Assembly: GCF_963576615.1 (NCBI RefSeq) | Contig: NC_088711.1 | Location: forward strand, 10,286,869 to 10,350,868 | Source of the DNA: Watersipora subatra | Taxonomy: Eukaryota; Bryozoa; Gymnolaemata; Cheilostomatida; Watersiporidae | Direction of reading: 5' to 3' | Length of the DNA: 64,000 bases | Part shown: positions 47,263 to 59,800 of the stretch, in pieces | Layout of the letters: the number at the start of each line of letters is the position of its first letter | How positions within the stretch are numbered: position 1 is the stretch's first letter | Translations under genes and position numbers: made by a program | The notes under the pieces: generated by a model | Seen by the model: the letters and a program-made list of their open reading frames with translations, nothing else | Told to the model about the DNA's origin: nothing | The model's database searches: none

Positions 47263-48314
47263 TTTAGATTACAGATTAGTTACATTTACATAGGATACCA
47301 CATTTTTCTCACCATATGACATCAAAAAATTTTTCTCGAAATTTAGATTTAGTAGTCGGTGTGCTGATTATGTCGGAATAACGAAAATGCTGTATGCATT
47401 GATGCCGTATACATTTAAGAAATATGCTATTTGCCTACATCCCTCCTACAACGCCTGAAAGAGATACAATGCTCTCAGTTCAGCGTTATTCCTTGTAGTG
47501 AAAACCAAACTGGAAACAGATAATGGTTTAAATTTTAGACGATGACAAATTAGTTTTTAGTAAAGTACATACTGAAATGTAGCTTCAAGTGTGTGTTTAG
47601 TAAGCTAAATTCACTTCTTCATTCAGTTAAATTAAACAGATATGTTATACGCCTGTTCCGAAAGTAAGAACTCACTACTGTATGTAGTGCACAAAGTCCA
47701 TTGTAATGTTACATTTTGTTGCAGATCATAACCACTATATACACTAAAGTTACCGTAGGTGATTATAGTTACCAAGGTTAACATATTATTTTGTTTCTAT
47801 CTTGTAATGTGTGCAGTACGTATTCAATATTTTAATGATTATTACCAGGGGGTGTTTGCATTACATAATTACTATGGTTTCTATATCCCTCTGTGTCATT
47901 TTTTACTGTACCATATATAGAAGTATTGCTGCAGCAGTCTTTAATAATACATGTTTCTTCAAGACGAGGACACGTTATTCAATATCAAATCATCAGAGAT
48001 ATAATTGAACTGATTCTGTCATCAGAATGATGTTGTAGTTTGAGCATTACGTGCGAGTTTGAGCTTTTGATAGTATTGATAAAATTTGAGCTGATAGATG
48101 TCACAATGCAAAAACGGCTGTGTATTATCAATTCTCAATGGATGGATGTTGAGAACTAAGCACTTAAGCAATGAGTTAAGGAGAACATAAATGTTATTCA
48201 TACATTTCATAATTAAAATTCAAACTCTTAGTTATTTGTAATGCATGGTGTTATACTATTTTGTTTGGATGAAACCCTACTCCACTAGACAGAATATCTT
48301 ACTCCTCTTTTTAG

Positions 48315-48713
48315 ATGGCATTTGATTGGCTTACGGGCCACTCTAACTGTTGTTGGCTATGCAGTACAGCTCTACACCAAAAAGAATAAGCCAGATTTTC
48401 CAGTATCACCAAGGAAAAAGAGGCTCTCTCGAAAACTCAATGGTGAGCAGCACCTAACGCTTCTCCAATTAATTCCCGCATTGATATAGCTATGATGCCT
48501 GTTGCTGATGAGAATTGGCGATCATCTGCATGTCACTGAATAACAGTTGTTGTGTATGTTCTGAATTGGAAATACCAGCACAAAAGCAGTTAACTAAAAC
48601 ACGTTTTTACTACACATCCATATTCATTTGTAGCGGAACTGGAAGAACGTGAAAGGCTGCTGAATGACCCAAATATAAGAAACGCCGATGAATATGGGAC
48701 ACTGCACACTTGA
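48315..48713 (+). pseudogene. TM7SF3 last two exons, duplicated fragment
   Basis: The exon copies are 48315-48442 (from 7615-7743) and 48634-48713 (from 7902-7981). The first has a one-base deletion near its start plus substitutions, so the frame is lost. The second is identical over its 80 bp including the stop. There are no upstream exons and the left neighbour is the BEL element, so this is a non-functional fragment. Confidence 0.88.
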
Positions 48714-48956
48714 CTCAACGACTATCATACTCTAACCATTTTCTTTGTGCATTTATAAACTCTCTACTTGTTACTGTCTAAAATCTCAGTTGTTATTAAC
48801 AAAACTTTGTTGTCTGTTTTTTAAAAGCAATGATATTATTATTACAAATAACACAAATGAAATGATACACCACAACTGTTTGAGAAACATAATGTTGTAT
48901 GAATTCAATGACTGTAAAATGATCTCGCAATGTGGAAACCACTCCACTACTCAATA

Positions 48957-48980
48957 TCTGCCAGAACGGCCTCTTCTGTG
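48957..48980 (-). pseudogene. last codons of U2AF1, breakpoint scar
   Basis: TCTGCCAGAACGGCCTCTTC matches the 3' end of the U2AF1 last exon (8222-8243) and then switches to sequence matching 19866 onward. It marks the inner deletion junction of the duplicated block. Confidence 0.8.
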
Positions 48981-49142
48981 CCTCTTCTTCCTGTCTTAAC
49001 ACTTCCTAACAAGTTTCTTTTTTGCTATGTATTTAGAGTGAAGAAGATGCATTGTCCACTTGTTTGGGCCTTTCAGCACTTGACTACAGTAGTTAATAAG
49101 TTATCTATTGTCACTAATCATGTAAGATGGTTCTATTTGCAG

Positions 49143-49276
49143 ATGTTATACAGTCATTTGTTGGAAGTCTGAAATGGTTGATCATTGATTATATGGATCT
49201 CTCTATACCAGCTTAACAGAGTATCATGGGGCATCGTTAGGGATCAGATTTCCCTTATCATGCTAACAAGGTCTAG
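49143..49276 (+). pseudogene. PEN-2 last exon, duplicated and frameshifted
   Basis: It matches 20024-20163 and the acceptor TTCTATTTGCAG is kept. A 2-bp loss in the membrane-segment codons shifts the frame and leads to an early stop, and a further small deletion lies before the terminal TAG. There are no other PEN-2 exons nearby. Confidence 0.88.
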
Positions 49277-51014
49277 TGACAATAGGCTCAGGTTGTTTCA
49301 AGTAACTCATACTATTTATGTAATGATATTATAGTCAATATTAACCTTGTTAAATATCAATATTCAAACCTGTATCATTTTCTCATTGATTAATAGCAAG
49401 CACGCATTTTCAGAGGATGTGACTCCCTTCAATGGTACAACTAACTGAGAGTGATAATTTAACTTTTCTTTAGGAGCTCAGCTTGTCTATATTTTGTGGC
49501 ACTGGTAAGTAGATGTTATTGAATAACACATGGCAAATGTAGAACAATTTTTTTTAAATCTTGACAGGTTTACCTGAAATATGGGAAAGCTGCATATGTT
49601 ACTTGTGCTACATATTCTAAAGTGGTGGCAACGAAAATAGCCAATCATCTGAACTTGCCGGGAAACAAACTTCAAACTAAGTTTTATCTTATCATGAAAC
49701 TTTCATCTACTCCGATACCATGTTTTTTTGTTTAGTAGGTACCATACTACAAAGGAATTGTGATGTTTCCAGTTCACCAAATTGGTAGAAGCAATAGTAT
49801 TAGTTATTCAGGTTAGAGCGAAACTCACTTATTGGTGTTGTGGAAAATTTAGCTATAGAGAGCTGACAAAGTAAATGAAATTGATTAATGAAACAGAACT
49901 CCTGTTTGATAGAGTTGGTAGTCCTAAAGTGCACTGTTAGAGGCAAGAAGAAGGGCAAATTCAATAATGCTTATCTGGATAAAATCGCCATTGGCTGGTT
50001 CAACTACCACATAATGAAAATATTCTCGTCTTGCAAGATATGTTGGAGTATTTGCAGAATGTGATGTCAAACAAACCACGGCACACGGACGGCTATAGCG
50101 AAATTCCTTATTAGCTCTAAGCTTAGATGGTTTTAGGTTACCAACCCTGAGATGCGATAACCGTGAGGTACCATAGGGCATGGTAAGGTGGCATCAGTGT
50201 GTCGATGCCGTCCATGGTTGCTGATCCCCAAGTAAGGGCTACCAATATTTTCAGCAGTAACATCACAAATAGGAGCATTACCATACCCAAATCATTTCTG
50301 AAGCTAACATTCTGCTGATAGTGTAGTTTCCTTTCATGTTAAAAAACATATGCGTCATTAATTTTATCTTAGGAAAATAGAATTGGCAGACTTAGTGTTC
50401 ATAAATGAAGTTGAGTATTTATAGAAACAAATACTTTCCAATTGTTAGTTGAAAATGAAACTGATCCAATGTGAATTGATGCAGCTTTTGTTTGCGGAAT
50501 GCGTCTTTTTCTGGTATCTACTATTCAAGCTATTCTCCTGAACCATAGAACAGTTTCCAAGGCGTGTGTTAGCAATGATTTTGTGCAACAGGCGCAAAGT
50601 TATAGGTTCTGATATGCATCGCTGGAAGTTAAATGCTGTTTTTGATATAAAATTTATCAATTTTTTTTGTTAGGTGAAGACAAAATTAAATAGCTTGTCT
50701 TTAAATATGGCAGAATGCTAAATAAAGGTTGTCATTCAATTTGATAAATTTCTGCATTGCGTGATAAATTTAGCGAAAGAAAAGCAAGTGATCTCATTTC
50801 TCTAATTATCTAGGCAGATATACATTCTCCAAGAGCTTCACAAATATATGTATATAACAACTTATAGCAAATGCAATACACAATTTAAAACAACGAAACA
50901 TGCATTATTTAACAAGGTGAAAATTTTATACATGTAAGATATATGAATTTTACTACAAGACTAATATTTATCCGCGCATGGGTTGCTAGCTATTGCTACG
51001 TATCAAGGTCAGCA

Positions 51015-51116
51015 TTATTGCTTGGAATTTCTTGGTCCATAGGCAGAGGACAGTCTCATCAGCAAGTCACGCTTATCCTCGTCAGAAAGGAATGCATTCT
51101 CAGCTCCATCAAATAT
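51015..51116 (-). other. stranded ADA terminal exon, intact
   Basis: This is a copy of the ADA-A last exon (21942-22043). On the minus strand it has acceptor TTTTAAG, then an open frame from GAENAFLSDEDKRDLL to RNSKQ and stop. Only one difference from the original is seen, a synonymous GAT/GAC. It lies 2.7 kb downstream of the ADA-B terminal exon on the same strand and has the same entry phase (0), so it could serve ADA-B as an alternative last exon. Alternatively it is simply too young to have decayed. Confidence 0.8.
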
Positions 51117-51322
51117 CTTAAAAGCAAATTGAGCTTCAGTAGAGAATATTTGCACGCTTTGAACACCATATAGTCGTTCACATGGTGATATTCAGCAACT
51201 CCATTGAACACTTGTCCTTTGTGACCATAATTAAAATAATTCAGACTCAAGGCTTGGCTAAAATGGCTAAAATTTACACTAACACAAATGATAAACGAAA
51301 TAGTTTCTTGGTTTATCGTTAA

Positions 51323-52580
51323 CTAGATGAATGCCAGGCGTTGTTCAGGTAATAAAAAATCTTTGCACAAAACATTTATTTTTATTTAACATATAACAAC
51401 AGTTACCATTCTAACCATTTAACTCCATATCATGAAAAAAGTGTTTTGTGCACTTCAAATAAATTAGGAGAAAAAAATAAAACAACTAAAGGTTTTTAAA
51501 CTTTTTCAAACAACTGTAACTCCTAAACTTCATATCATGAAAAATGGTTTTCTACAGTTGAAATTAATTAAGAAAAAAGTAAAACAACTGTTAAGGTGTT
51601 TAAATGTAAATGTGAAATAATTAGCAAATAATGGCAAAATAAAGTCTGTTTTGTTAGAACTACAATAAAAATGAGTTGGTAATGATACAAATAATACAAA
51701 CTGAGAAAACAAAATAAAAAGCATGAATTTGTTGAGCTAACTAATAATAACAATTAATGCATAGAAGTGTGTGCATATAAAAGTTACTATACAGTAACTT
51801 CAGTGTATTTAGCGGTTATGATGTGCAATAAATTATAACATTACAATGTACGACGTGCAGTACGTCCCATAGGGAGTTATTACCTTCAAGACAGAAGTAT
51901 AACATAAATGTTGAATTTAACTTAAATGAATTTAGCTTACTGAACACACTTGAAGCTAGGTTTTAGTAGTGTATTTTCTAAACCAAACTAACTTTGTCAT
52001 CATCTACAACTTTATCACCGTCTACAATTTTATCAACTGTTTTCTGTTTCGTTTTCATTATAATTTACAACGAATAACGCTGAAATGAGAGAGAGCGAGC
52101 ATCGCATCCAATCTGGTGTTGTGAGAGAAATTTCAGCAATTAGCGTATCCGCATTTTCATTATTTCAACATAATCAAAACACCAACTGCCAAATTTTATT
52201 TTCATGAGAAATTTTTGTTGATATCGTATGGTAGAAAAAAGTCGAAAACATTTGTTTTGCTCATATGGCAAGGACGGAAAAACATCATGTTCCATATTGT
52301 ATGGCGACAAAAATCTTCTAACAGAGGCATCGTAACCCGAGGGTCCCCTGCATTAATCAATAATTTAGCATGTCGTGTACAACCGTAAAAAGGATATACG
52401 GTATATAATAAGAGCGATGGGTGTGAAAAGAATGGCTTAGCCTTGTGGTTACTTGCAGTTGCAATCTTCATGAGTACAAATCCAGTTGGAAGCGCATTTT
52501 TTGTTTCTGAAACTATCAATATAACTAGACAGAAGAACAACAAACTTTGACATTTATATATACGTATAGATGAATATAGA
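51323..52580 (-). mobile_element. Helitron-like element H4, with a family X MITE inside
   Basis: The paralogous empty site in the original block reads TTAATGAGGCC (22250-22260). Here TTAA is followed by CTAG... and closes ...ATAGA then TAAGGCC. On the minus strand the element runs TC...CTAG between A and T with no duplication, the Helitron rule. The tRNA-like stretch GGCTTAGCCTTGTGG with ACAAATCC lies at 52431-52491. A reversed family X copy fills about 51778-52355. Confidence 0.82.
51778..52355 (-). mobile_element. MITE family X, copy X5, nested in H4
   Basis: It carries the family interior in reverse (GTATTTAGCGGTTATGATGT, TTCAAGACAGAAGTATAACA) and ends near ATCGTAACCCGAGGGTCCCC. Confidence 0.65.
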
Positions 52581-53855
52581 TAAGGCCTGTCACTCCAAAA
52601 GACTCTCTCACCACACTATTAGCTATTATTACTTTGGTCAAATAAAGTAAGATCAACTGTAACATTATGGTTGACATTATTAAATTGGTTAATCTACTTG
52701 CTATAATAGGTATTTGTGTTTAACACATCAGCATAGCCTGGGTTCACAAACATCAAATACACTAACGGGCTAGTCGGTGGCAGTCTACTAGCCAAAAGTG
52801 TCGAAGTCACACTCTCTAAGGAAATAAGTAGCGAAATGGAAACCGAGGTCTAATTAATTGGTATTTGATAAGACAATTTTTCTAAAATGCGACTAAAACA
52901 CCTTTAACACATGACTCAATTGTATATAATTATACTCCCTCAGTACGCAACGTAGGCTTGCATTTACCATGCTACAATTTCTAGCAAGAAATGTCAAGCA
53001 AGATAGGAAATCAACAGAAAGTTCACTCTTTTATATCACCAAATATTGTTTGCTGTAATGCCGATAGTCGAAGCGTTTCACTGCGACTTGAACACCATTT
53101 CAATTAACATTGAAGACAGCCATAGCTTGTTCACAGACGCATTTCTTTTGTTGAATCCAAGGACCATTATGTAGATATTTTGTTGTAAGGAATAGATTTT
53201 TGTTGTCTCGCACAAAACGTTCCTATAAAAAATTATTTTGCTGTCCTTTAATAATGATACACACATCAAATTAAAAGTGGCTTGCGCAATCGTTACCAGC
53301 TTGTCTACATGTACAACTACTGGTTAAAGGGATCTACATGTATAAGTACATGGATATTCAGTAAAACTACTAGTCTCTGAATGTGTCTGTTGTGAACGTT
53401 AGTTCGGGGATACGATGCGTTCACAAGCTTACCATTTAATCCTGGTATAAAAATGTTTTAAAAATAAAATTTTAAGAATGTTTCACATGATAAACCGAGT
53501 AGTGAGTTATATTGTTGCAAGAAATATATGGTAGACACACAATCCATCATAATCTATTCGCAAAACATGAAGTCATATATAAAATGACTAAACTATAAAT
53601 GTCTATCAATACAACCACATAAGCCTACGATGTAAAAAAGGTAACTAATAAAAATAGTTCATCGGATCTATTAAGATTGTCAGAGAGAGAGGGAGAGATT
53701 GCTCAGTCTCGTAAGAAAGTTATCATAGTTATACAACAAAGCCATTCAACAACAGCGAAAAACTAACATTACAGAAAACAGAGATATAGATTTATGTCAT
53801 AGCCTGAGCTCCAAAAAATATAGGACTCCGTTGTGGCCTGAGTTCCAAGAAATAT

Positions 53856-56800
53856 TTACTGATGACAATGTTGTCCAGTTTCATAAATGGCACTGAGGTG
53901 TTTCTGTAACTCACTTTTTTCATGCGGCAAAAGAAATGCATTTTCAGCTCCATCTAATATCTAAAAAAGAAAGAGACAGGTTATAACAGAGGATATTTTT
54001 AGTAATTAAATTTTATTGTTATGAATTCAAAGACATTTAATTCCTGACCCAAAGTTGCCACAAGATATTTTCTAGTTCAAGTTTACTACACAAGAAAAAT
54101 ATGTTAGATATTATCCAAAATCACTGTCTTTTAATATTCAATGTACCGATAAAAAAATAAAAAGCGTTCTCAAAGAATTAGGTAAAATAAATACAGAAAA
54201 CAGTGCTATACTGGTCAAATAGACCACTGCAGAACAACATGAGAACCAGGTGACTGAACAGAACCAGACCATTGCCGAAGAGAGCTTTCTCTCACTAACG
54301 AGCAAGGCAAGTGTGAATGTTTCTACTACAAAAATACTCGGTTTTCAAGTGTGCTAACTCGATGATCTAAACTCACATCAGTTAAAGACCCATTCCCTCG
54401 TCCTACACTAACACTGCCAAACTCCACCTCATCTGACCCACTTTATCTATACACACCGAGTCAGTTATTTTTAGCAAATCTGCTTCGCACAGTTCATATT
54501 AGCTTTAACGCGAAACATCCTGATTAACTAGTCACACTTAAGGCCACGGCTTCCTCTCAAACGTAATATTTTTAAAAAGCTTTAAAGTTTCTTTAAGAAG
54601 TGGGGTGAGAACTTCGGACTTGATGAGAACAGTTCGATGATGCAACTAAGATGTGGTTGAGATTGTTAAAAGGTCACCCAATGTTCAAATTAACTCCGTA
54701 TGAATAACATAGGAGGTCATTTGTACACACTGGAACCACAGAGCGCTTCAAGTCACACTAGGGAAATAATTTAACAGACAGATATCCCTAATGTGTACTA
54801 CCTGCTCCAGCAATATAATACAATATAAAAGTTTTACAGAAAAATTTGATCTCCACAAACTAGTACTAGCAATAGTGCAACTACATGCACAGACAATTCC
54901 ACTTACGGTTTGTATCAGCCGCTCCCTCGCGATGCCTACTTTAGTTTCGGCGACGACAAACTCATCACTGAGTGTTGTGCCAGTAACTACTGGATCATCT
55001 GTGTTGAGGGAGAAACTGACGCCATCGTTCGCAAACCTATAAAAAGGGAAGATAACTATCACAAAGAAAGTTGCTTAATATGTCTTAATCCAAGCAAGGA
55101 GATTAAGGAAATCTCAAAAAACTAGCTATGACTTAGTTTTATTGAAATGAGAGTATATATGCTGAAGATCATATGCAGAGAATGTTTTTAGTCTCAAAAT
55201 TTATTAGGTTGTAAATCTGAGGTGCCTAAACATTGAGCAATTGGAAAGTGATGAGAGGTAATATCGACAGACCAGTAGGAACCTTCATAAAGATTCGTCA
55301 CGGCAAGCTTACAAAAATATGAACAATTAATGACGCGTAAGCCACCTATTACAAACTTACCGACAAGATCCACAAATGGTACAGCTAACTAATAATAACT
55401 TCTAACGAGCCAGGTTATTTATCAGAGACTTCCTACACAGAGTGTATGTTACCTATGGTCAACAGCCTTATCAAACATTAAACAATATAAAGGTAGCGTA
55501 ACCTTGTCTGATATCAATGACAACTGATGATTTATAGGTTACTTATCACCAGTAGCCCTGACCAGGATAACAGTTTACTGAAGTTCAGATGAAACAAACT
55601 AGAAGAAGTAACAGTAACTTAGCTTCACATTTATTTATCCAAATTCTAGGTTACATCCCCAAACTGCCTCTACCACTTACACAAACTTACGTTTTAATAG
55701 GGTGCTTAGAGAAGTCGGGTCCACAGGCTCCAGTAAAGACACTAGAACAAGGACAGCACTCAAAGTGCATTCGTTCAGCTTTTAACCTATCATAGAGTTC
55801 TTTATCTGGCAGCACCCGATATCCATGGCCTATTCTATTGGCAAACAGCTTATCAACTGCCTGTAAAAGAAACACCACAATGTATAACAGGCTATTTAAG
55901 AAAGAACCTTTTTGGATTCTCTGTATTGTTACAACGCCTATGTCTAACTGTGTACAATATAGTATCACATTCCTTTTGGACATACAAACCTCCTCGACGA
56001 CTGCCGCAGAGCCATTCTCCCCCGCATGTACAGTTCGATATATATTTTTCTCTTTGGCAAGCTATAAAACAAAACTATACATTAACATTTGACAAAGGTA
56101 TAAATTCAGCAATCATTAACCCTTTGACCGGGTATAAGCCCCCCCAAAAACAACCGAGACTCGTGTAATTTATTTTCGAAAATTCAAAAAAATCGATATT
56201 TTATGAACATGCATAGCTCAAATCTTAAATTTAGTTCAATGAACAAAATTTTTTGTACATATACATTCATTCACATATCTACTACTCAAAAAAAATTACA
56301 ACCATGTGCAATTGTCCCTTTATGAAATGCTTGGAAGCATCTTTTTCGGTAGAGTCAAACGCTATAACGTAGCCCTGCGAGCCACCATAACGATCGTTTT
56401 CTCTGAATATTCCAAGTATATTAAAAGTCGAAAAAAGTTTACATCACTTTTATCATTTGAATTAATTTTATTCTGATCAGACAAAAAATCACTAACGATC
56501 GCAGGATAAAATAATCTTTTATTTTACCGTTTTGAAAGTCGAGCCGACGTTGACTGGTTTTTCCAACTTTTAATCTTTTCCAAGGAATCGCGATTTGTTT
56601 AGCTTTTAGCACAAAGCAACGCCTCTCAGATAATCGTTTCATATTGTAAATCATCGACTGATATCTTGTTGATGATATTTAAAACTTACTAGTGTTCATA
56701 TCCTTTGTTTAACGTTACTATACGACAGCTTTATAAACGTCTACCGAAATAGACATAAATGTCGTTTCCCCACGCAACCGGTAAACGACATTCTGGTCGT

Positions 56801-59800
56801 TTCCCCTGTCAAAGGGTTAATAACACATTATTATAAAGCTAGTCAAGAATTACTCAGTTGAGGAAAGATAACTCCATGATTGTTCGAGATTGCCAACCTA
56901 ATGGTTAAAAGAACACAATTGAAAAATGAACTGATTATATGAATATATAACTACAGTAGACCCCTGCATAAGAGTTAGTGCAGTGGAACCCGCCATCGAG
57001 ATTAATTCTTTCTGGTGCTGGCATAGTGAAGCGAAAATTTCGTAGGGGTTATAAAAACCAATAGTAACTATCTAATGCAAACATCCCTGGTAGGAAAACA
57101 GCAAAATTTGATATACGTACTGTACATACTAAAAATTAGTAACAAAATAGTATATTAACCTTAGTAACTATAGTAATATTAGTGTATTTAGTGATTTTAT
57201 GATCTGCTTACAATTATTGTTATGATTTTTACTTTTTCCTTCAACGCCGTTATCAATCTTAGGACACTTGCCTAATGACTTAGCGTTATTTATGTAGTTA
57301 TATACGTATAATAAATTAAAGTTCATAGTAAATATTATAATAAACACTAAAATGCATAATAAATTTTCACTTTCACTAATTTTCGTTTCACTCACGAAAT
57401 ATCAAACATTTACGAAACACGAATAATGCTGAAATGAAAGAGGGAGCATCACTTTCAGGCATTGTAGGAAGAAATTCCTGCGAATAGCATATCAACTTAT
57501 TCGTTAATCCGCCATATGCAGCACACAGACCGCCAAATTTGAATTTCGAGAAACACTTTTATTCATGTCGTATTGCGAAAAAATCTCGTAAGGGACAAAA
57601 AACATAGTGTTCCACACCGTAAAGCGAAAAAACCGTAACGCAGAGTCATCGTAACTCAAGGATGCGCTGTAATGCATTTTGTTCTTTTAACAGTTCCTGG
57701 ATAGGCAATCAAGAATAAGATATACTTATGTCATCAAGGTATAAAACTAGCCACACAGTATCGCGATGATTTGCACTCTTGTTTCCTTAATAAGACCGAA
57801 TAATGGACAAACTTGAGCGGGGAAGGGAAGTTCAAGGCATCACCACTAGTTTGGAGTACTGTAAAACCTCTAATAATCTAATTGAACACCACATTCATTT
57901 GGATGCCGCCTCCATTTAACCGCCACTCTAGGAGAAGGGTCGAAAAATAAAGCGCCATGGCGTTCAAATAGAGGTTTTACGGTATATATATTTATGGAGC
58001 CTTTAAAATGGTTTGTATATAGAAGAGTCCGTTTTTTAAAATTATTTATCCGCTATCATTTCATCTTGAACAGAAATGGTTTCCAAACTATGTCATACAA
58101 GCTTACAGTTGTAGATTGGCCTACGTCATATCCATGTCTGTGTAGGAATCAAGCTTGTCATTCATCGTGTCCCCTACCTTGAATGCTTTGAAATGTCGCG
58201 GATCTGTTGGATGTCCATGCTCTACAGCGTTTTCATCACCAGCAAGATCAATACCAACAACTCCACGATCTCTGAATTTTTCACACAGTCGCACCATATC
58301 AATAGAAATCTCTGCAACATTTCAATAGTGTCATTGACCATTAAAAGAAGATAATCCTCCAAAAAATGGAAACAGCTAGCAGTTGATAACACCAATGCAG
58401 GCTCCCTAAACTAACGATCTCATGGCTACAGTTGTGATGATGAAGGTTTCGGTGAGAAGAGAGCAGATAACTTCACCTGGCATAGAGCGCATACAGCACA
58501 AGATTAATCTTAGTCTTATGTTCAACATTTTCTCTGCTTTACTGAACTCGTCACAAACAACCTCAACAATGTCATCAGGAGTGAGTCGTGCTCCACCAAC
58601 CTGCAAAATATCAAATCTTCTACTTTAATGCACAGCATATAACGACTCTATACTCTGTAATAAATTTCAATACATTATTATATATTTACCCAAATTTGAT
58701 ACAAATTTCATGCTGTGTTGTCATATATTTTACCGAGTTACTGTCATTAGCTAATGCTGAAGCTAAATACTCATAAATAGACCATGAATATGGTGAAGAC
58801 TTACCCCATCAGATAGCTTACAGACCGTGTGTGGTCTTGCAACAGTACTAGCATATCAACTGATTGGCAATTAGATGAAAATTATCTACTTGCTATGTAG
58901 AATGCTGGAATGCTCACCGCACGTGAAAGCTTGAGCTTTTAAAAATTAAAAGCACCTGTATTGTAGTAGGTCATAGTAATATCAGGTTATAATAGTACAG
59001 TCATACCTCTACATACGAGCTTAATGCGTTCTGAGACTGAGCTCGTATGTCAATTTACTCGTTTCTCAAAGGTTGACTTGCAACAAAATTCACATGACAG
59101 TTATTTGGTATCAAAAGATTCACCATGTCTTACTCTGCTGTGTTGTAAGTGCAAAATATGTGAAAATGTGATTACAAGCTCTTAAAAGCTAAAAAAACGA
59201 ACAGTTAATCGCAGCCATCACGAGACTGCCGTAGGTTAGAATCTCTTTCCAAAACGGCTCAAATGGGACGTAGTTGTACAAGATGGCTTCTGTTTACACT
59301 TTCAAGCAATCTCATTCGTCGAAATATTTTCACAAATATACTTCACACATTCAATAAAACCATGTCTATTGTTCTTACGTGTCTATTTTATCGTCACCGT
59401 AATGCTGTCACTTTCAGCACTGATATCTTATAAACTACCATGAAAATTCGTTTAATATTTTAACCATAGCTCGAAGGAGTACATATCATTGTCTAATAAA
59501 CATGACGAGCCTGTTGGTCACCTGTGATAATCGAAAAATGCTGCAGGAATTATTTGCGAAGTATTGGGTCACATGATCAGATTACAACTAGACGATTAGA
59601 CCAAGCCGAAACAAAACTGTCAAGTAGCGAGCATCTATATTTGATACGGGCTCTTTGATAAAACCCGAAGTGTTTGTCATAAACTAGTGCTACGAGAAGG
59701 TTTATATTGAGCCTTTTATTGGCCTTTCAATTCACGTCAGAACATCACGTGACAAAACAATAACCAAATTTAATGACAACATCAGAGAAATAAACTGATT

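Larger units (their letters stand above)
47263..52990. repeat. segmental duplication of TM7SF3-to-ADA-A sequence with U2AF1 deleted
   Basis: From about 47300, sequence matches 6580-8243 (family X element, TM7SF3 last two exons, first codons of the antisense U2AF1 tail). At about 48980 it jumps to sequence matching 19866 onward (end of PEN-2 intron 1, PEN-2 last exon, intergenic, ADA last exon). It then continues to about 52985, matching 22650, interrupted by a Helitron-like insertion at 51323-52580. The deleted part corresponds to about 11.6 kb. Identity by eye ranges from about 90 to 98 percent. Confidence 0.88.
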
